NCBI RefSeq assembly: GCF_030929615.1 | Contig: NZ_JAVFVU010000004.1 | Location: 186,001-250,000, forward strand | Length of the DNA stretch: 64,000 nucleotides | From: Dyadobacter sp. LHD-138 | GTDB lineage: Bacteria; Bacteroidota; Bacteroidia; Cytophagales; Spirosomataceae | Reading direction: 5' to 3' | In this document: positions 34,640 through 44,143 of the stretch, piece after piece | Numbering within the stretch: position 1 is the stretch's first letter | Layout: each line of letters begins with the position of its first letter | Notes under the pieces: model-generated | Database searches by the model: none | Seen by the model: the letters and a program-made list of their open reading frames with translations, nothing else | Told to the model about the DNA's origin: nothing | Translations under genes and position numbers: made by a program

Positions 34640-37600
34640 TTAAAATCCAAAGTTGAGACCAACCTGATACATTTTGGATCTTGGGTAATTCCCCTGATCA
34701 ACACCCAATACAGTAGAACCCGGTGCTGAGCCGACCGAAGTAACTTCGGGATCAATGCCTGAGTATTTGGTAATCGTGAACAGATTTTGTCCCTGAACAT
34801 AAATACGCGCACTGGTCAGGCCTAATTTTGCCAATGCCTTTGCAGGTAATGTATAACCGATCGTCAGGTTTTTCATTCTGAAATAAGAACCGTCCTCGAT
34901 GAAGTAGCTTGACGGCTGCTGGCTTCTGCTGTCATTTGCGTCCAGAATCGGCAAAACTGCATCCGGGTTTTCAGGAGTCCATGAGTCGTTCAGCATGCGA
35001 AGACTTCTGTTACCCGCCTGGTTATTGAAATCAGTCCAGCGTTTTACCATGTTCAGGATCTGGTTGCCCTTAACGCCCTGGAAGAAGGCAGAAAGGTCAA
35101 AACCTTTATAACCCAGGTTCATGTTGATACCGTATGTGAAATCGGGGTGCGGGTTTCCAAGGAATTTCCGGTCCGCATCCGTGATCACACCGTCCTGATT
35201 GGTGTCGTGATATTTGTATTTACCAACGGCCGCATAACCCGGGTATGTAGGCCCTTTGTCAACTTCCGCCTGGTTCTGATAAATTCCGTCAATTTGCAAA
35301 CCGTAGAAAGAATACAACGGCATTCCGGCAACCGAGCGGGTCCAGGTATAGCTACGGATTGTTGGCCCGAGCAGTACCGCAGAAGCACTGTTGTTCAACT
35401 TTTCAACGTTGTTTTTGTAGGCCGAAATGTTGGCACCAATCGAGTAGGTAAGCTGTCCGTCCAAAGCTTTGTTATTGAAATCAATAGCAAGATCAATTCC
35501 CTTGTTATTCATCTCGCCAACGTTTACAAAAGGAACGGTTGCCACACCTTGCGTTGCAGGCAAGCTCACCTGATACAACATATCGGAAGTGGTACGGTTA
35601 TATAAATCAAGATTCAGGTTGAACATTCCTTTCAGGAAAGTCGCATCCAAACCGATGTTTGTCTGCGTTGTGGTTTCCCATTTTGCATTCTGATTCCCAA
35701 AGGCCTGTGTGTCAAAACCTGGCTGAACGGAGCTGTTTGAACCATCGATTGCGTAAGATGACTGGTTGAGTGTTGAGCGGTAAGTACTGAAACCATTATA
35801 GTTTCCGATTTCCTGGTTACCGGTTTGTCCCCAGCCTGCTCTCAGTTTCAGGTCGTCAAGCCAGCTTAGTGGTTTCATGAAAGTTTCTTCTGACAATCTC
35901 CATCCTGCACTGAATGCAGGGAATGTACCATAACGGTTGTTCTGCCCAAAACGTGAAGAACCGTCACGTCTTACCGTTGCTTCCAACAAATAGCGATCTT
36001 TCAGCGCATAGTTAACTTTTCCGAAAATAGAGAAAAGCGACCATTCATAACCCGCACCTGTGTTGTTGATACCGGCCGATCCTGCGCTCAGGTACATGTA
36101 CTGAGGATCTTCGGAGTAAAAGGAAGTACGTGTCGCGGAGAAATCCTTGCCCGAACCTTTGATCGCTTCGGTACCTGCCAGCACATTCAGTTTATGAATG
36201 CCACCCAGGGTTTTGGAATAATTCAGCGTATTTGACCAGGTCCAGTTTACGTCATACGCATAGGCGTTGGTCAGTGAGTTATTGGATTCAATTTCCGCTT
36301 CTTCCAAATCGAGCAAAACATAAGCTGTTCTGTTTGAATTGGTAAAATCGACACCGATGCTTGACTTTGCGATCAGATCTTTCAGGACGTCAACCTCTAC
36401 GTAAGCGTTACCGAAAGTTCTGAACGTGTTTACACGGTTATCTTTTGTACGGTACAATTGCGCAACCGGGTTTGTTGCAGGTCCAAGACCGGCAGCACGC
36501 GTCGCAGCGAATTTACCCATGATATCATAAACCGGAATGATCGAAGGAATACGGAATCCGTTTCCGATCGGGTTTCCATCCTGGTTATTGGTTGTACTGG
36601 CCGTTCCGTTGTTGCTGTAATAACCTTTGTTTTCTGTGTAACTGACTTCAAGATTTTCACCAAAACGGATTTTCTTTTTCAACAGGAATTCTGTATTTGA
36701 ACGCAAAGAATATCGGTTGAACGAAGTATTTTTCAGGATACCGTCCTGCTTGAAATAGTTAAGCGAAAGCGCATACCGGCCTGTTTCACTTCCGCCAGAG
36801 GCGCCAACATTATACTCCTGAATGGCCGCATCACGAAGAATTTCCTTCTCCCAGTCCGTTCCCTGTTTGTTTGCTTTTACAATCTGGTAAAACCCGGTAC
36901 GGTTATAATTGTACAAAGAAGGATTTGTTTTCGGGTCGCCTTCTGATAAACCATAACTTGAACCGGCAAGAATATAGTCAGGAACAACAGCATTTGCACC
37001 ATTGCCATATTGCTGGTGAGACGGATTTCCATTGGTAAGTACGCCGGCATTTCTGCGTTGGGTCCAGAGAAGGTCGCCGAACTGCTGCGGATCGATGATC
37101 AGTCCCAAATCTACTTTTCCGGTTTGCACACCGAAACGGCTGTTGAAAGTAAATTGCGGTGCACCGGTTTTCCCTTTTTTAGTTGTAATGATAATGACCC
37201 CGTTTGCCGCACGAGATCCATAAATCGAAGCCGAAGAAGCATCTTTCAAAACCTGCATGGACTCAATGTTGTTCGGGTTAATGCTGTTCAAACCACCTTT
37301 GGTTGGTACGCCGTCGATAACATACAGAGGATCGTTGTTGTTGATCGTACCAAATCCGCGGATACGAACCGTGGCTTCACCGCCCGGCGTGTTGTTGGCA
37401 GTAACGGTAACACCGGCCACGCGGCCTTGTAGTTGCTGTGCAACGTTTGGTGCAGAAACTTTTGTCAGTTCCTTGGTATCTACCGTGGATACCGAACCGG
37501 TGATATCCCTTTTCGACTGAGAAGAATAACCCGTCACGACGACTTCGCTCAACGATTTAACATCCGACTGAAGTGTAATTTCGATCACCGATTTGTTGGC

Positions 37601-38221
37601 GATACTGATTTCCTGTGTCAAAAAACCAATCGATGAAACAACGAGTGTGGTGCTGCCTTCCGGTAGTTCAAGCGAGAAATTTCCTTCGCCGTCCGTTGTG
37701 GTTCCAACATTTGAACTGCCTTTCAATACGATTGTAGCACCGGGAATTGATCCGCCGGTTGCGTCAATGACTTTTCCCTTGATCGGAAAAAGTACTGATT
37801 TGATCGTCTGGACGGAAGTGCCCATGCCATTTACCAATGGTACGGCAGGTTTGGTACCAGGAATTCGCTTCAATAAAATCTGCTTGCCGGAAACTTCATA
37901 AGTCACCTTCAATGGCGTCAGGAAGTTGTCCAGAATTACTTCCAGTTTTTCTTCTTTTGCGTTCAGGTTAATCTTGCGTTCTGACTGGATCAACTCAGGG
38001 CTGTACATAAAGTTGACGCCCGAAAGTTTACCCAGTTTTTCCAGTGCTACACCAATTTTCTGCTCCTTAATGTTAATCGTCAACCGGCGATTAAGGACTT
38101 CCTGAGCATTGCTGTCAATTGCAAACGACAAGCCGGAAAATTGTATAATGACGAATAATTGTATGAGGCTGATTCTCATAATTTTAAATATGCTTGGGGG
38201 CCATTGTAAGGTTTTTTTCAT
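34640..38221 (-). CDS. SusC/RagA-family TonB-linked transporter with N-terminal STN signalling domain
   Basis: I place the start at the ATG at 38221 because a signal peptide follows (MKKTLQWPPS... to SFAIDSNAQ); an in-frame ATG 24 codons further out leads only into non-signal sequence. The resulting 1193-residue protein has, in order, an STN domain (about 45-105, LTINIKEQKIGVALEKLGKL), a carboxypeptidase-regulatory-like domain (KGKVIDATGGSIPGATIVLKG), a plug (VVVTGYSSQSKRDITGS) and a 22-strand barrel. The STN domain contacts FecR in the periplasm to signal ligand uptake, which agrees with the sigma/anti-sigma genes just upstream. It is followed by its SusD partner after 39 bp. Confidence 0.93.
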   Translation of the reverse strand: MKKTLQWPPSIFKIMRISLIQLFVIIQFSGLSFAIDSNAQEVLNRRLTINIKEQKIGVALEKLGKLSGVNFMYSPELIQSERKINLNAKEEKLEVILDNFLTPLKVTYEVSGKQILLKRIPGTKPAVPLVNGMGTSVQTIKSVLFPIKGKVIDATGGSIPGATIVLKGSSNVGTTTDGEGNFSLELPEGSTTLVVSSIGFLTQEISIANKSVIEITLQSDVKSLSEVVVTGYSSQSKRDITGSVSTVDTKELTKVSAPNVAQQLQGRVAGVTVTANNTPGGEATVRIRGFGTINNNDPLYVIDGVPTKGGLNSINPNNIESMQVLKDASSASIYGSRAANGVIIITTKKGKTGAPQFTFNSRFGVQTGKVDLGLIIDPQQFGDLLWTQRRNAGVLTNGNPSHQQYGNGANAVVPDYILAGSSYGLSEGDPKTNPSLYNYNRTGFYQIVKANKQGTDWEKEILRDAAIQEYNVGASGGSETGRYALSLNYFKQDGILKNTSFNRYSLRSNTEFLLKKKIRFGENLEVSYTENKGYYSNNGTASTTNNQDGNPIGNGFRIPSIIPVYDIMGKFAATRAAGLGPATNPVAQLYRTKDNRVNTFRTFGNAYVEVDVLKDLIAKSSIGVDFTNSNRTAYVLLDLEEAEIESNNSLTNAYAYDVNWTWSNTLNYSKTLGGIHKLNVLAGTEAIKGSGKDFSATRTSFYSEDPQYMYLSAGSAGINNTGAGYEWSLFSIFGKVNYALKDRYLLEATVRRDGSSRFGQNNRYGTFPAFSAGWRLSEETFMKPLSWLDDLKLRAGWGQTGNQEIGNYNGFSTYRSTLNQSSYAIDGSNSSVQPGFDTQAFGNQNAKWETTTQTNIGLDATFLKGMFNLNLDLYNRTTSDMLYQVSLPATQGVATVPFVNVGEMNNKGIDLAIDFNNKALDGQLTYSIGANISAYKNNVEKLNNSASAVLLGPTIRSYTWTRSVAGMPLYSFYGLQIDGIYQNQAEVDKGPTYPGYAAVGKYKYHDTNQDGVITDADRKFLGNPHPDFTYGINMNLGYKGFDLSAFFQGVKGNQILNMVKRWTDFNNQAGNRSLRMLNDSWTPENPDAVLPILDANDSRSQQPSSYFIEDGSYFRMKNLTIGYTLPAKALAKLGLTSARIYVQGQNLFTITKYSGIDPEVTSVGSAPGSTVLGVDQGNYPRSKMYQVGLNFGF

Positions 38222-38327
38222 ACTTTTGAATGTTTTGATGGTTATAAAAAAATCAGCAAAATAATTCCCGTGTCCCTTTTCGGGGGACTTCATCTTAGTG
38301 CCAACATAGGTGGGGAGTTTTAATCAG

Positions 38328-38355
38328 GGTGAATGATGTTGCCACATCGTTCACC
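38328..38355. repeat. Hairpin in the FecR-SusC gap
   Basis: GGTGAATGATGT (38328-38339) and ACATCGTTCACC (38344-38355) form a 12-bp stem, broken by one mismatch, with a 4-nt loop. A run of six T follows on the plus strand only, so it would terminate plus-strand transcripts; for the minus-strand locus it may act as an attenuator or separate the FecR and SusC transcripts. Confidence 0.5.
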
Positions 38356-38398
38356 TTTTTTGTTTATTTTCAAATAGTCTGGGTTTAGGAATAAATAA

Positions 38399-39511
38399 TT
38401 ATTGACAAGCTTTACCGGTAATCGTTATTTTGTTATCGCTGACCTCATACGTCGCTTCCAGTATTGTACAAATCCATTTCAGTTTATTTTCCAGCGGTTC
38501 GTCGCCAAGCGTCGCTGTGATGCTGCAATGCGCCATGACCTGTTCGTTAAACGTAATATCAATGCCGTAAGCTTTTTCAAGCGATGCAAAAACTTCCGAA
38601 ATAGGCGTTTCCTGGTATATAAAACTTTGATTTTCAATCGGTATTTTTAGTAAAGCGGAGCCTTTGGCCAATGTTCTGGTGAGTAAAAGCTTGCTGCGTT
38701 CAAAAGATGCCTGCTGGTTTGGTGTCAGTAAAAGCGCCGATAACTTGCTGCTGTTTTTATAGTCATCGGCATGTTTGTCGCTATTGGAGAAAACCGATAC
38801 TTTCCCCGTTTTGACGGCAACCAGAACATTGCCACCTGATTCATCTGCTTTAATACTGAAACTTGTTCCTAAGACTTTGGTGACCAGTTCATTTGCGTAA
38901 ACAAAAAATGGTCTTCCGGCATCCTTTGTTACTTCAAAAAACGCTTCACCAGACAGGATAACGACGCGATTGTTTGGCCCGAATTGTCTGGTGTAGCTTA
39001 TCCGGCTGTTTTTTTGAAGCACCACGGAACTGCCATCCGGCAGTTGTACATATCGGGCTTCTTCACTGGAATTTAATACTTCAACAATCTCGTTATTTTG
39101 AGAAAACTGCCGTTGGTTTTCAGTAAACAGTGATTTACTGTTATCATATTTATAAAAGACAAGGCCGATCGCCATGAGTACGATCACAGAAGCGGCGGCC
39201 ATCCAGCCCGCTCGTAACGCATTCAGGTTTTGCGAGTGGTTATTTTTATTTAATATATTTTCCCTCCGTTTAGCTATTTCAAGCGACTGACTTATTTTGT
39301 AAGCAATGTGCTCGTCGGTGATCCGGTGTGTTTCGTTATTTGAGGAGAGTAATGTAAAACGTGCTTGCTGAAGAGCTTCTTTTCGGGAGCAATCTCTGGC
39401 TGCCCAGTTTTTCCAGTATTGATCGAGTTCAGGATTTTCTTCCAGCACCCAGGCTATAAAAGCTGGGTTATTGAGCAAATCCTGAAAAAGTTCGTCGGGC
39501 AACTGGTCCAT
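38399..39511 (-). CDS. FecR-family anti-sigma factor
   Basis: This inner-membrane protein of about 370 residues holds the ECF sigma factor inactive until the outer-membrane transporter signals. The N-terminal 90 residues are cytosolic and bind sigma, a single membrane helix follows (AAASVIVLMAIGLVFY), then the periplasmic FecR domain (VQLPDGSSVVLQKNSRISY; VVILSGEAFFEV) and a C-terminal STN-like domain (about 300-370, FIYQETPISEVFASLEKAYG). I start at the ATG at 39511; a TTG three codons upstream is possible. It lies between the sigma gene and the SusC gene, the usual order for this class of locus. Confidence 0.92.
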   Translation of the reverse strand: MDQLPDELFQDLLNNPAFIAWVLEENPELDQYWKNWAARDCSRKEALQQARFTLLSSNNETHRITDEHIAYKISQSLEIAKRRENILNKNNHSQNLNALRAGWMAAASVIVLMAIGLVFYKYDNSKSLFTENQRQFSQNNEIVEVLNSSEEARYVQLPDGSSVVLQKNSRISYTRQFGPNNRVVILSGEAFFEVTKDAGRPFFVYANELVTKVLGTSFSIKADESGGNVLVAVKTGKVSVFSNSDKHADDYKNSSKLSALLLTPNQQASFERSKLLLTRTLAKGSALLKIPIENQSFIYQETPISEVFASLEKAYGIDITFNEQVMAHCSITATLGDEPLENKLKWICTILEATYEVSDNKITITGKACQ

Positions 39512-39606
39512 AAATAACAATATTTTTCCACATGTATATTGTTATTATCTCTTATAATTGTCCGGATACTCGCTTACCAAAGCTTATTTTTTAAATTATT
39601 TAAAAA

Positions 39607-40212
39607 TTACAATAAAATTTCGAAAAATGAATAAAATATAAAAGAAAAAGAAGGTGTGACAGGCCATAAATTGCGCAAATTGGATAACGCACGTTGCAGA
39701 ATATTACTAACCGACTGAGGTTTTATAGCGAGCAGATTTCCAATTTCTTCTGACTTTAAACCCTGAAAAAAACGTAAATAAACAACCTCTCGCTGACGCG
39801 CAGGGAGTTGTGTCATCAGTTCCTGCACCTGATTTTTTAAACCTGCTTCGTTTTCATTTTGAATAATAACTTCTTCGGAAGAAAACTCTTGCAAATGATC
39901 TTCGAAGTGATCAGTAAGTTCAAGTTCTTCAGAAAAAGGTTTTAATGTTTTGATTATTCTGTGGCGGAAGGATTTTAAGAGGTAGAACTTAACAGAAGGG
40001 GTGTCGTTCAGATTTTCCCGGTGCAGCCATAAATGTATGAGAAGGTCTTGTAAAGTGTCTTCGGCAATCTGGACGTTGGGCGTAAATCGTAAACCATAAT
40101 GAAGCAATGTCCGATAATAACGCTTGGCGAGCTCGGTGTATGCAGCCTCGTTTCCATCCCGGAAACTGTCCCAGAGTATTGAATCATCCGTATGTTTAGT
40201 GATTTGAGTCAA
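39607..40212 (-). CDS. ECF RNA polymerase sigma factor (FecI-like)
   Basis: The protein has sigma region 2 (EAAYTELAKRYYRTLLHYG ... IAEDTLQDLLIHLWLH) and region 4 (LPARQREVVYLRFFQGLKSEEIGNLLAIKPQSVSNILQRAL) and the usual size of about 200 residues. No ATG is available in frame; I chose the TTG at 40212, which gives MTQITKHTDDSILWDSF, a normal start for the family. A TTG at 40248 would add 12 residues. A TACTTTTG box (minus strand, 40246-40253) overlaps the longer start and favours the shorter one. It should recruit polymerase to the SusC promoter when the FecR protein releases it. Confidence 0.9.
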   Translation of the reverse strand: MTQITKHTDDSILWDSFRDGNEAAYTELAKRYYRTLLHYGLRFTPNVQIAEDTLQDLLIHLWLHRENLNDTPSVKFYLLKSFRHRIIKTLKPFSEELELTDHFEDHLQEFSSEEVIIQNENEAGLKNQVQELMTQLPARQREVVYLRFFQGLKSEEIGNLLAIKPQSVSNILQRALSNLRNLWPVTPSFSFIFYSFFEILL

Positions 40213-40457
40213 TATTAATTCTGTTGAAAATAGACATGGTGAAATCAAAAGTAGGTAAAGGTTGAGTTATATAAAATAGTCTTTTGTATTTTATTTGAAT
40301 AACAAAATTAAATTACTTTATACTCCAATAAACATGTGTCTTTAAAACGATTTAGCAGTGAAAAATCAGTTTTCAACTGGGTTATAATAGGGGTTAGAGT
40401 AAAATAAACTATGCTTAAAGCTTTGTCATTTTGAGTATCCTTTTTAACTAAAATCGT

Positions 40458-41528
40458 ATGATGAAGTCCGGATTAACGTTGCTATTTTTAACGCTGATTA
40501 TTTTGGGGAAATCCAATGCGCAGTCGCCTGTGGTCGACTATAAAGCACGAATTTCTCAAATCGATCAAAACATCAATAAGGTTTTCTATGAGCCAGAAAC
40601 GGGTCTTTACAAAGAAACCAATGCTAAGAATGATAAACCGCATTCGTATCTGTGGCCTTTGTGTGCCTTGATCCAGGCGGCGAACGAGGCCGAGCAACTG
40701 GATCCGGGAAAGGCTCATATGAAACCGGTTCTGAGGGCAATAAGTCAGTATCATAACGATAACCCGCCCGCGCCGGGTTATCAGGCTTATGTGACGAAGG
40801 AAGGAAAAGATGCCCGGTTTTATGACGACAACCAATGGATCGCGATTGCCTGTCTTGATGCCTACAACAGAACAAAAAGTAAGTCATATCTGAGGATCGC
40901 GGAGGAAATTTACCGTTTTCAGATGACGGGTTTTGATGAAAAAGCGGGTGGGGGCTTGTACTGGAAGGAAGATGAAAAGAATACGAAGAATACCTGTTCC
41001 AACGGCCCCGGGATTTTGGTGGCTTTGCAATTATATAAAATCACTAAAAAGAAAGAATATCTGACTACGGCCGTGCAATTGTATGAATGGACAAACAAGC
41101 ACTTGCGTGGCGAAAACGGAATATTTTATGATGCGATTAAAATTCCAAGTCTGAAAATCGATTCGGCAAAATATACTTACAATACCGGTACGATGCTCCA
41201 ATCAAATGTTTTACTTTACGTTATAACCAAAGAAAAGAAGTATCTTGAGGAGGCGCAGCTTATTGCCGGATCAGCCGAAAAGTATTTTTACCGGAACAAT
41301 AAGCTGCCTGACCATTATTGGTTCAACGTCGTGTTGTTGAGGGGTTACGAGGCGCTATATGAGGTGGACAGGAACAAAAAACAATTGCAATTCTTTTTTG
41401 ATGACGCAGAAAGAATCTGGAAAAACGAAAAGGATGGAACGGATTTGGTAGGAACAAAGCAGACAAAGACCTTAATAGATCAGTCTGCGATGATGGAAAT
41501 GTACGGACGACTGGAAAGATTGAAATAG
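40458..41528 (+). CDS. Secreted GH76 alpha-1,6-mannanase-like glycoside hydrolase
   Basis: The 356-residue protein has a signal peptide (1-21, ending SNAQ) and the alpha/alpha-toroid of glycoside hydrolase family 76. The paired catalytic aspartates of the family are seen as Asp123-Asp124 in FYDDNQWIAIA, and the GGGLYWKEDEKNTKNTCSNGP segment supplies substrate-site residues. GH76 enzymes cut alpha-1,6-mannan backbones such as those of fungal cell-wall mannoproteins. It is divergent from the sigma factor gene of the SusCD locus, so mannan or high-mannose glycan may be what that locus takes up. Other activities within GH76 are possible. Confidence 0.87.
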   Translation: MMKSGLTLLFLTLIILGKSNAQSPVVDYKARISQIDQNINKVFYEPETGLYKETNAKNDKPHSYLWPLCALIQAANEAEQLDPGKAHMKPVLRAISQYHNDNPPAPGYQAYVTKEGKDARFYDDNQWIAIACLDAYNRTKSKSYLRIAEEIYRFQMTGFDEKAGGGLYWKEDEKNTKNTCSNGPGILVALQLYKITKKKEYLTTAVQLYEWTNKHLRGENGIFYDAIKIPSLKIDSAKYTYNTGTMLQSNVLLYVITKEKKYLEEAQLIAGSAEKYFYRNNKLPDHYWFNVVLLRGYEALYEVDRNKKQLQFFFDDAERIWKNEKDGTDLVGTKQTKTLIDQSAMMEMYGRLERLK

Positions 41529-41603
41529 CGCTATTGGCAGCTGTAAATAAAATTTTTATTGAGGAGTACGCTTAATTTTATTTTAAACTAATGACTAACG
41601 GCC

Positions 41604-41849
41604 ATGCAAACAACTTTTGTGGTAGAACCGGAAGAATGGACAGAGAAGTTTTGGAGGAAAATTATGCCTCTGTTTCGTAAAAGAAAGATTCGGGTAACGG
41701 TGGAAGAAATAGAAACGGGTTCGGCAAATTGTCAGATTGATACTTATTTCAAGATAAACAAATTGCAAAAGGAATTTTCTTCATTCAATGTATTTTCATC
41801 AACTGAGTTATCAAAGACAGCCGATGAATCCTATGACAAGAATTTTTGA
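41604..41849 (+). CDS. Small hypothetical protein, 81 residues, antitoxin-like N-terminus
   Basis: This short protein opens with MQTTFVVEPEEWTEKFWRKI followed by a basic stretch (FRKRKIRVTVEEIE) and a charged C-terminus. The start reminds me of small Bacteroidota antitoxin-like proteins with an MQTTF-type beginning, but no partner toxin gene lies beside it: the next gene is a convergent fucosidase. It follows GH76 by 75 bp on the same strand, ahead of a strong hairpin terminator, so it could be cotranscribed with GH76. No function can be assigned. Confidence 0.6.
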   Translation: MQTTFVVEPEEWTEKFWRKIMPLFRKRKIRVTVEEIETGSANCQIDTYFKINKLQKEFSSFNVFSSTELSKTADESYDKNF

Positions 41850-41873
41850 TAAAGTACGATATGGTTTAAAACC

Positions 41874-41906
41874 AACGGCCCCTTTCTGATAAAGAAAGGG
41901 GCCGTT
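41874..41906. terminator. Strong bidirectional terminator between convergent genes
   Basis: A perfect 14-bp stem (AACGGCCCCTTTCT at 41874-41887, AGAAAGGGGCCGTT at 41893-41906) closes a 5-nt loop, with A- and T-rich flanks on both sides. It lies between the stop of the 81-residue protein and that of the convergent fucosidase gene and can serve both. Confidence 0.85.
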
Positions 41907-41912
41907 TACTTT

Positions 41913-43376
41913 TTATTTCGCGTCCTTGTAAAGACCAAATTCACTGATTGCCACACTCACGGGCGATTTTGTGATTCTCAGCCTGAACTTCTGGCCGGTA
42001 ACCGGCGCCGAAAGTTTTACCAGGCGTTTTGCGCCAACACTGGTTCCCTGATGGATTTCCTTCCAGTTGCTGCCTTCCCAAACGTCCACGGCAAAACCTT
42101 CAATGCGCTGTCCAAGTTTGATATATTCCTGTAAGCTGATGACGTCGAATGTGATCGGAGCACTCAGCTCTATGGTTACCTCAGGTGTTTTGAAATCGTC
42201 GTCCGTTGCCCAGTAAGACTCCGATTTTCCGTCGAGGATATTTTTTGCACTGTAAACGGAATTATATCCACGTACATTAACGGCCTTTGAACTAGCCCGG
42301 GCGATCAGGTTTGTTGCAAAAGTATTTTTTACACGATCGCCAAATGTTTTCAGGGCGGCCACGTCATCATCATGAAGCTGGCCTCTTGTATCCGGTGCAA
42401 GTCCCAAGTCAAGTGCGGCCCCACGCCCTACACTTTTGAAATATAATTCAAAAAGACGATCCGGTGATTTTGGTTTTTGGTCCGCGTGATAGAACCATCC
42501 CTTACGAAGCGGCACGTCACATTCTGCTGGTATCCACATTTTACCGTTTCTGGTTCCGCCTGGGTTTTCGTCCGCGTTGGCCTGGCCTGGTACTGCCACG
42601 TTGGTTCCCTTGGATGGTACCGGTGTTAAAGTTGCCCATGAAGTTTCATCTACTACACCTTCTTCATTTCCTGCCCAGCGAACATCCCAGCCTACATCGC
42701 TGAAAATATTTGCGTTCGGCTGAAGTTTCCGTGTCAGGTTGGTCCAGGTAGAGTCCCACTGGTAATAAGTGGTGTTGTCGATCGAACGTTTTTCTCTCGC
42801 GCCGCCATAATATCCGTCGCCACCATTGGCACCATCATGCCACGACATAAACACGGGGCCGTAATTCGTATAAAGCTCACGAAGCTGCTCACGATAAATC
42901 GCAAGGTATTCAGGAGTGCCGTATTTGGCATTGTTCCGGTCCCATGGCGAACAGTAAACGCCGAATTTCAGACCATGTTTACGGGCTGCATCAGCAACTT
43001 CCTTAACCATATCGCCTTTTCCATTACGGAAAGGGCTTTTTGAAATATTGTATTCGGTTGTTTTGGTTGGCCAAAGTGCGAAACCATCATGGTGTTTCGC
43101 AACAAAAACAATTCCTCTCAGTCCGCCTGCTTTGGCAGCCAGAACAATCTGTTCTGCATTGAAATCTTTTGGGGCGAAAAGTTTAGGATCGGCATCTCCA
43201 TACCCCCACTCCTTGTTTTCAAACGTAGTGGGTGTGAAGTGCATGATACCGTAAACTTCTGTTTCATGCCAGGCAATTTGTCGGGGCGCTGGCAGAGCAC
43301 CATAAGGTTTAGGGGGAGTTTGTGCAAACGAGGTAAATGCCGTTAACAAAAATAACGCGGCGATTTGTTTTATCAT
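41913..43376 (-). CDS. Secreted GH29 alpha-L-fucosidase (B-type) with discoidin-like C-terminus
   Basis: The 487-residue protein has a signal peptide (1-19), a GH29 TIM barrel and a C-terminal beta-sandwich (about 350-485, carbohydrate-binding type, TIELSAPITFDVISLQEYI). The family's KHHDGFALWPT segment is at residues 94-104. The expected nucleophile is Asp181, in SWHDGANGGDGYYGG; this segment usually reads W-F-D-G-A, so the His180 next to the nucleophile is a change worth noting. The ANGGDGYYGG and REKRSID context marks the branched-fucose (B) group, active on Lewis-type 1,3/1,4 links. It removes fucose in the periplasm. A strong terminator follows. Confidence 0.9.
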   Translation of the reverse strand: MIKQIAALFLLTAFTSFAQTPPKPYGALPAPRQIAWHETEVYGIMHFTPTTFENKEWGYGDADPKLFAPKDFNAEQIVLAAKAGGLRGIVFVAKHHDGFALWPTKTTEYNISKSPFRNGKGDMVKEVADAARKHGLKFGVYCSPWDRNNAKYGTPEYLAIYREQLRELYTNYGPVFMSWHDGANGGDGYYGGAREKRSIDNTTYYQWDSTWTNLTRKLQPNANIFSDVGWDVRWAGNEEGVVDETSWATLTPVPSKGTNVAVPGQANADENPGGTRNGKMWIPAECDVPLRKGWFYHADQKPKSPDRLFELYFKSVGRGAALDLGLAPDTRGQLHDDDVAALKTFGDRVKNTFATNLIARASSKAVNVRGYNSVYSAKNILDGKSESYWATDDDFKTPEVTIELSAPITFDVISLQEYIKLGQRIEGFAVDVWEGSNWKEIHQGTSVGAKRLVKLSAPVTGQKFRLRITKSPVSVAISEFGLYKDAK

Positions 43377-43419
43377 TTTGGATTAAGGGGTTGCTTTCTG
43401 TTATGAATAAAAAGATTGT

Positions 43420-43596
43420 TTAATTCTTGACTTTTTTGCTAACCAGGGAGCTAGCGGATTTATCCTTTCCCGGATGAATCGGTTGAATCCTTCTTTTTTT
43501 TAGCTGTCTGCTTATTTCACTGAGTGCCGATTTATCAAGTTTGTTATTGATAAATTCGGGATCGGTTTGATCTAATATTTTGAAATTAGTTTTCAT
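43420..43596 (-). CDS. Small protein of 58 residues overlapping the acetyltransferase gene
   Basis: The likely start is the ATG at 43596, giving MKTNFKILDQTDPEFINNKL and a basic C-terminus rich in Lys, Arg and Ser; an in-frame ATG 21 codons further out lies deep inside the upstream gene. It overlaps the end of the GNAT gene by 11 bp, a sign of translational coupling. A small protein coupled to a GNAT enzyme can be an antitoxin or a substrate or adaptor for it, but antitoxin genes usually come first and this one comes second. No family recognised. Confidence 0.55.
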   Translation of the reverse strand: MKTNFKILDQTDPEFINNKLDKSALSEISRQLKKRRIQPIHPGKDKSASSLVSKKVKN

Positions 43597-44080
43597 TTGA
43601 AATATCTTTAACAAGTGAAAGTGCTTCTTTGACATCAATAAACATTCTGTTGCCGGCAAGGATTTTTGCTCCGATCGATAATTGATAATGCGTTATCAGT
43701 TTTGTCTTGGATTCGAAAACAACGATCCCGTCAAATCCGTTTTCAAATGATAATTTACATGCAAAAGCAATCAGATTTCCAGCTACACCGAGGTACATCT
43801 TTTCTACACCTTTATTAAATGCAGCATTTTCAACCAAATGCATGTAAACGTGATCCTGGTTAATACTGATGCTTATCAATCCATGAATTATTTCGGGATT
43901 CTGGCTTGTGACCAACTTGTAAACCAGCCTCTCATCATTTGTACTTTCCGCTTTCCAATCGAATAGCCAATCTTTCTTTTTTATGGCAATTTGTAACGGA
44001 AGAACTAATGTTTCGAATTTCTCCCCGGTAACAGCATTTTCAATTGAACTGGTTAATTTATCTATTTCAAATTCCAGCAT
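43586..44080 (-). CDS. GNAT-like N-acetyltransferase domain protein
   Basis: The 164-residue protein shows a likely GNAT core: a beta-strand pair (HGLISISINQDHVYMHLVENAAF), an acetyl-CoA loop region (KMYLGVAGNLIAFACKLSFENGFDG) and the C-terminal strand-turn (IVVFESKTKLITHYQLSIGAKIL). The glycine-rich loop is less regular than in standard GNATs, so the call rests on overall order. It lies between two fucosidase genes yet has no signal peptide and no sugar-related motif, so it is probably unrelated to them. It overlaps a 58-residue gene downstream, forming a two-gene unit. Confidence 0.65.
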   Translation of the reverse strand: MLEFEIDKLTSSIENAVTGEKFETLVLPLQIAIKKKDWLFDWKAESTNDERLVYKLVTSQNPEIIHGLISISINQDHVYMHLVENAAFNKGVEKMYLGVAGNLIAFACKLSFENGFDGIVVFESKTKLITHYQLSIGAKILAGNRMFIDVKEALSLVKDISNEN

Positions 44081-44143
44081 GTGTATAACTTTATATTAAC
44101 AAATATAAGATTAGTTACGCATACTGGATAATTTCTTTTAGCC

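Noticed and set aside
38222-38293. Longer start for the STN-containing SusC protein
   Set aside because: The extra 24 residues precede a good signal peptide that begins at the ATG at 38221.
38328-38355. Terminator of the sigma-FecR transcript
   Set aside because: The T-run lies on the wrong side for minus-strand transcription, so it was listed only as a hairpin.
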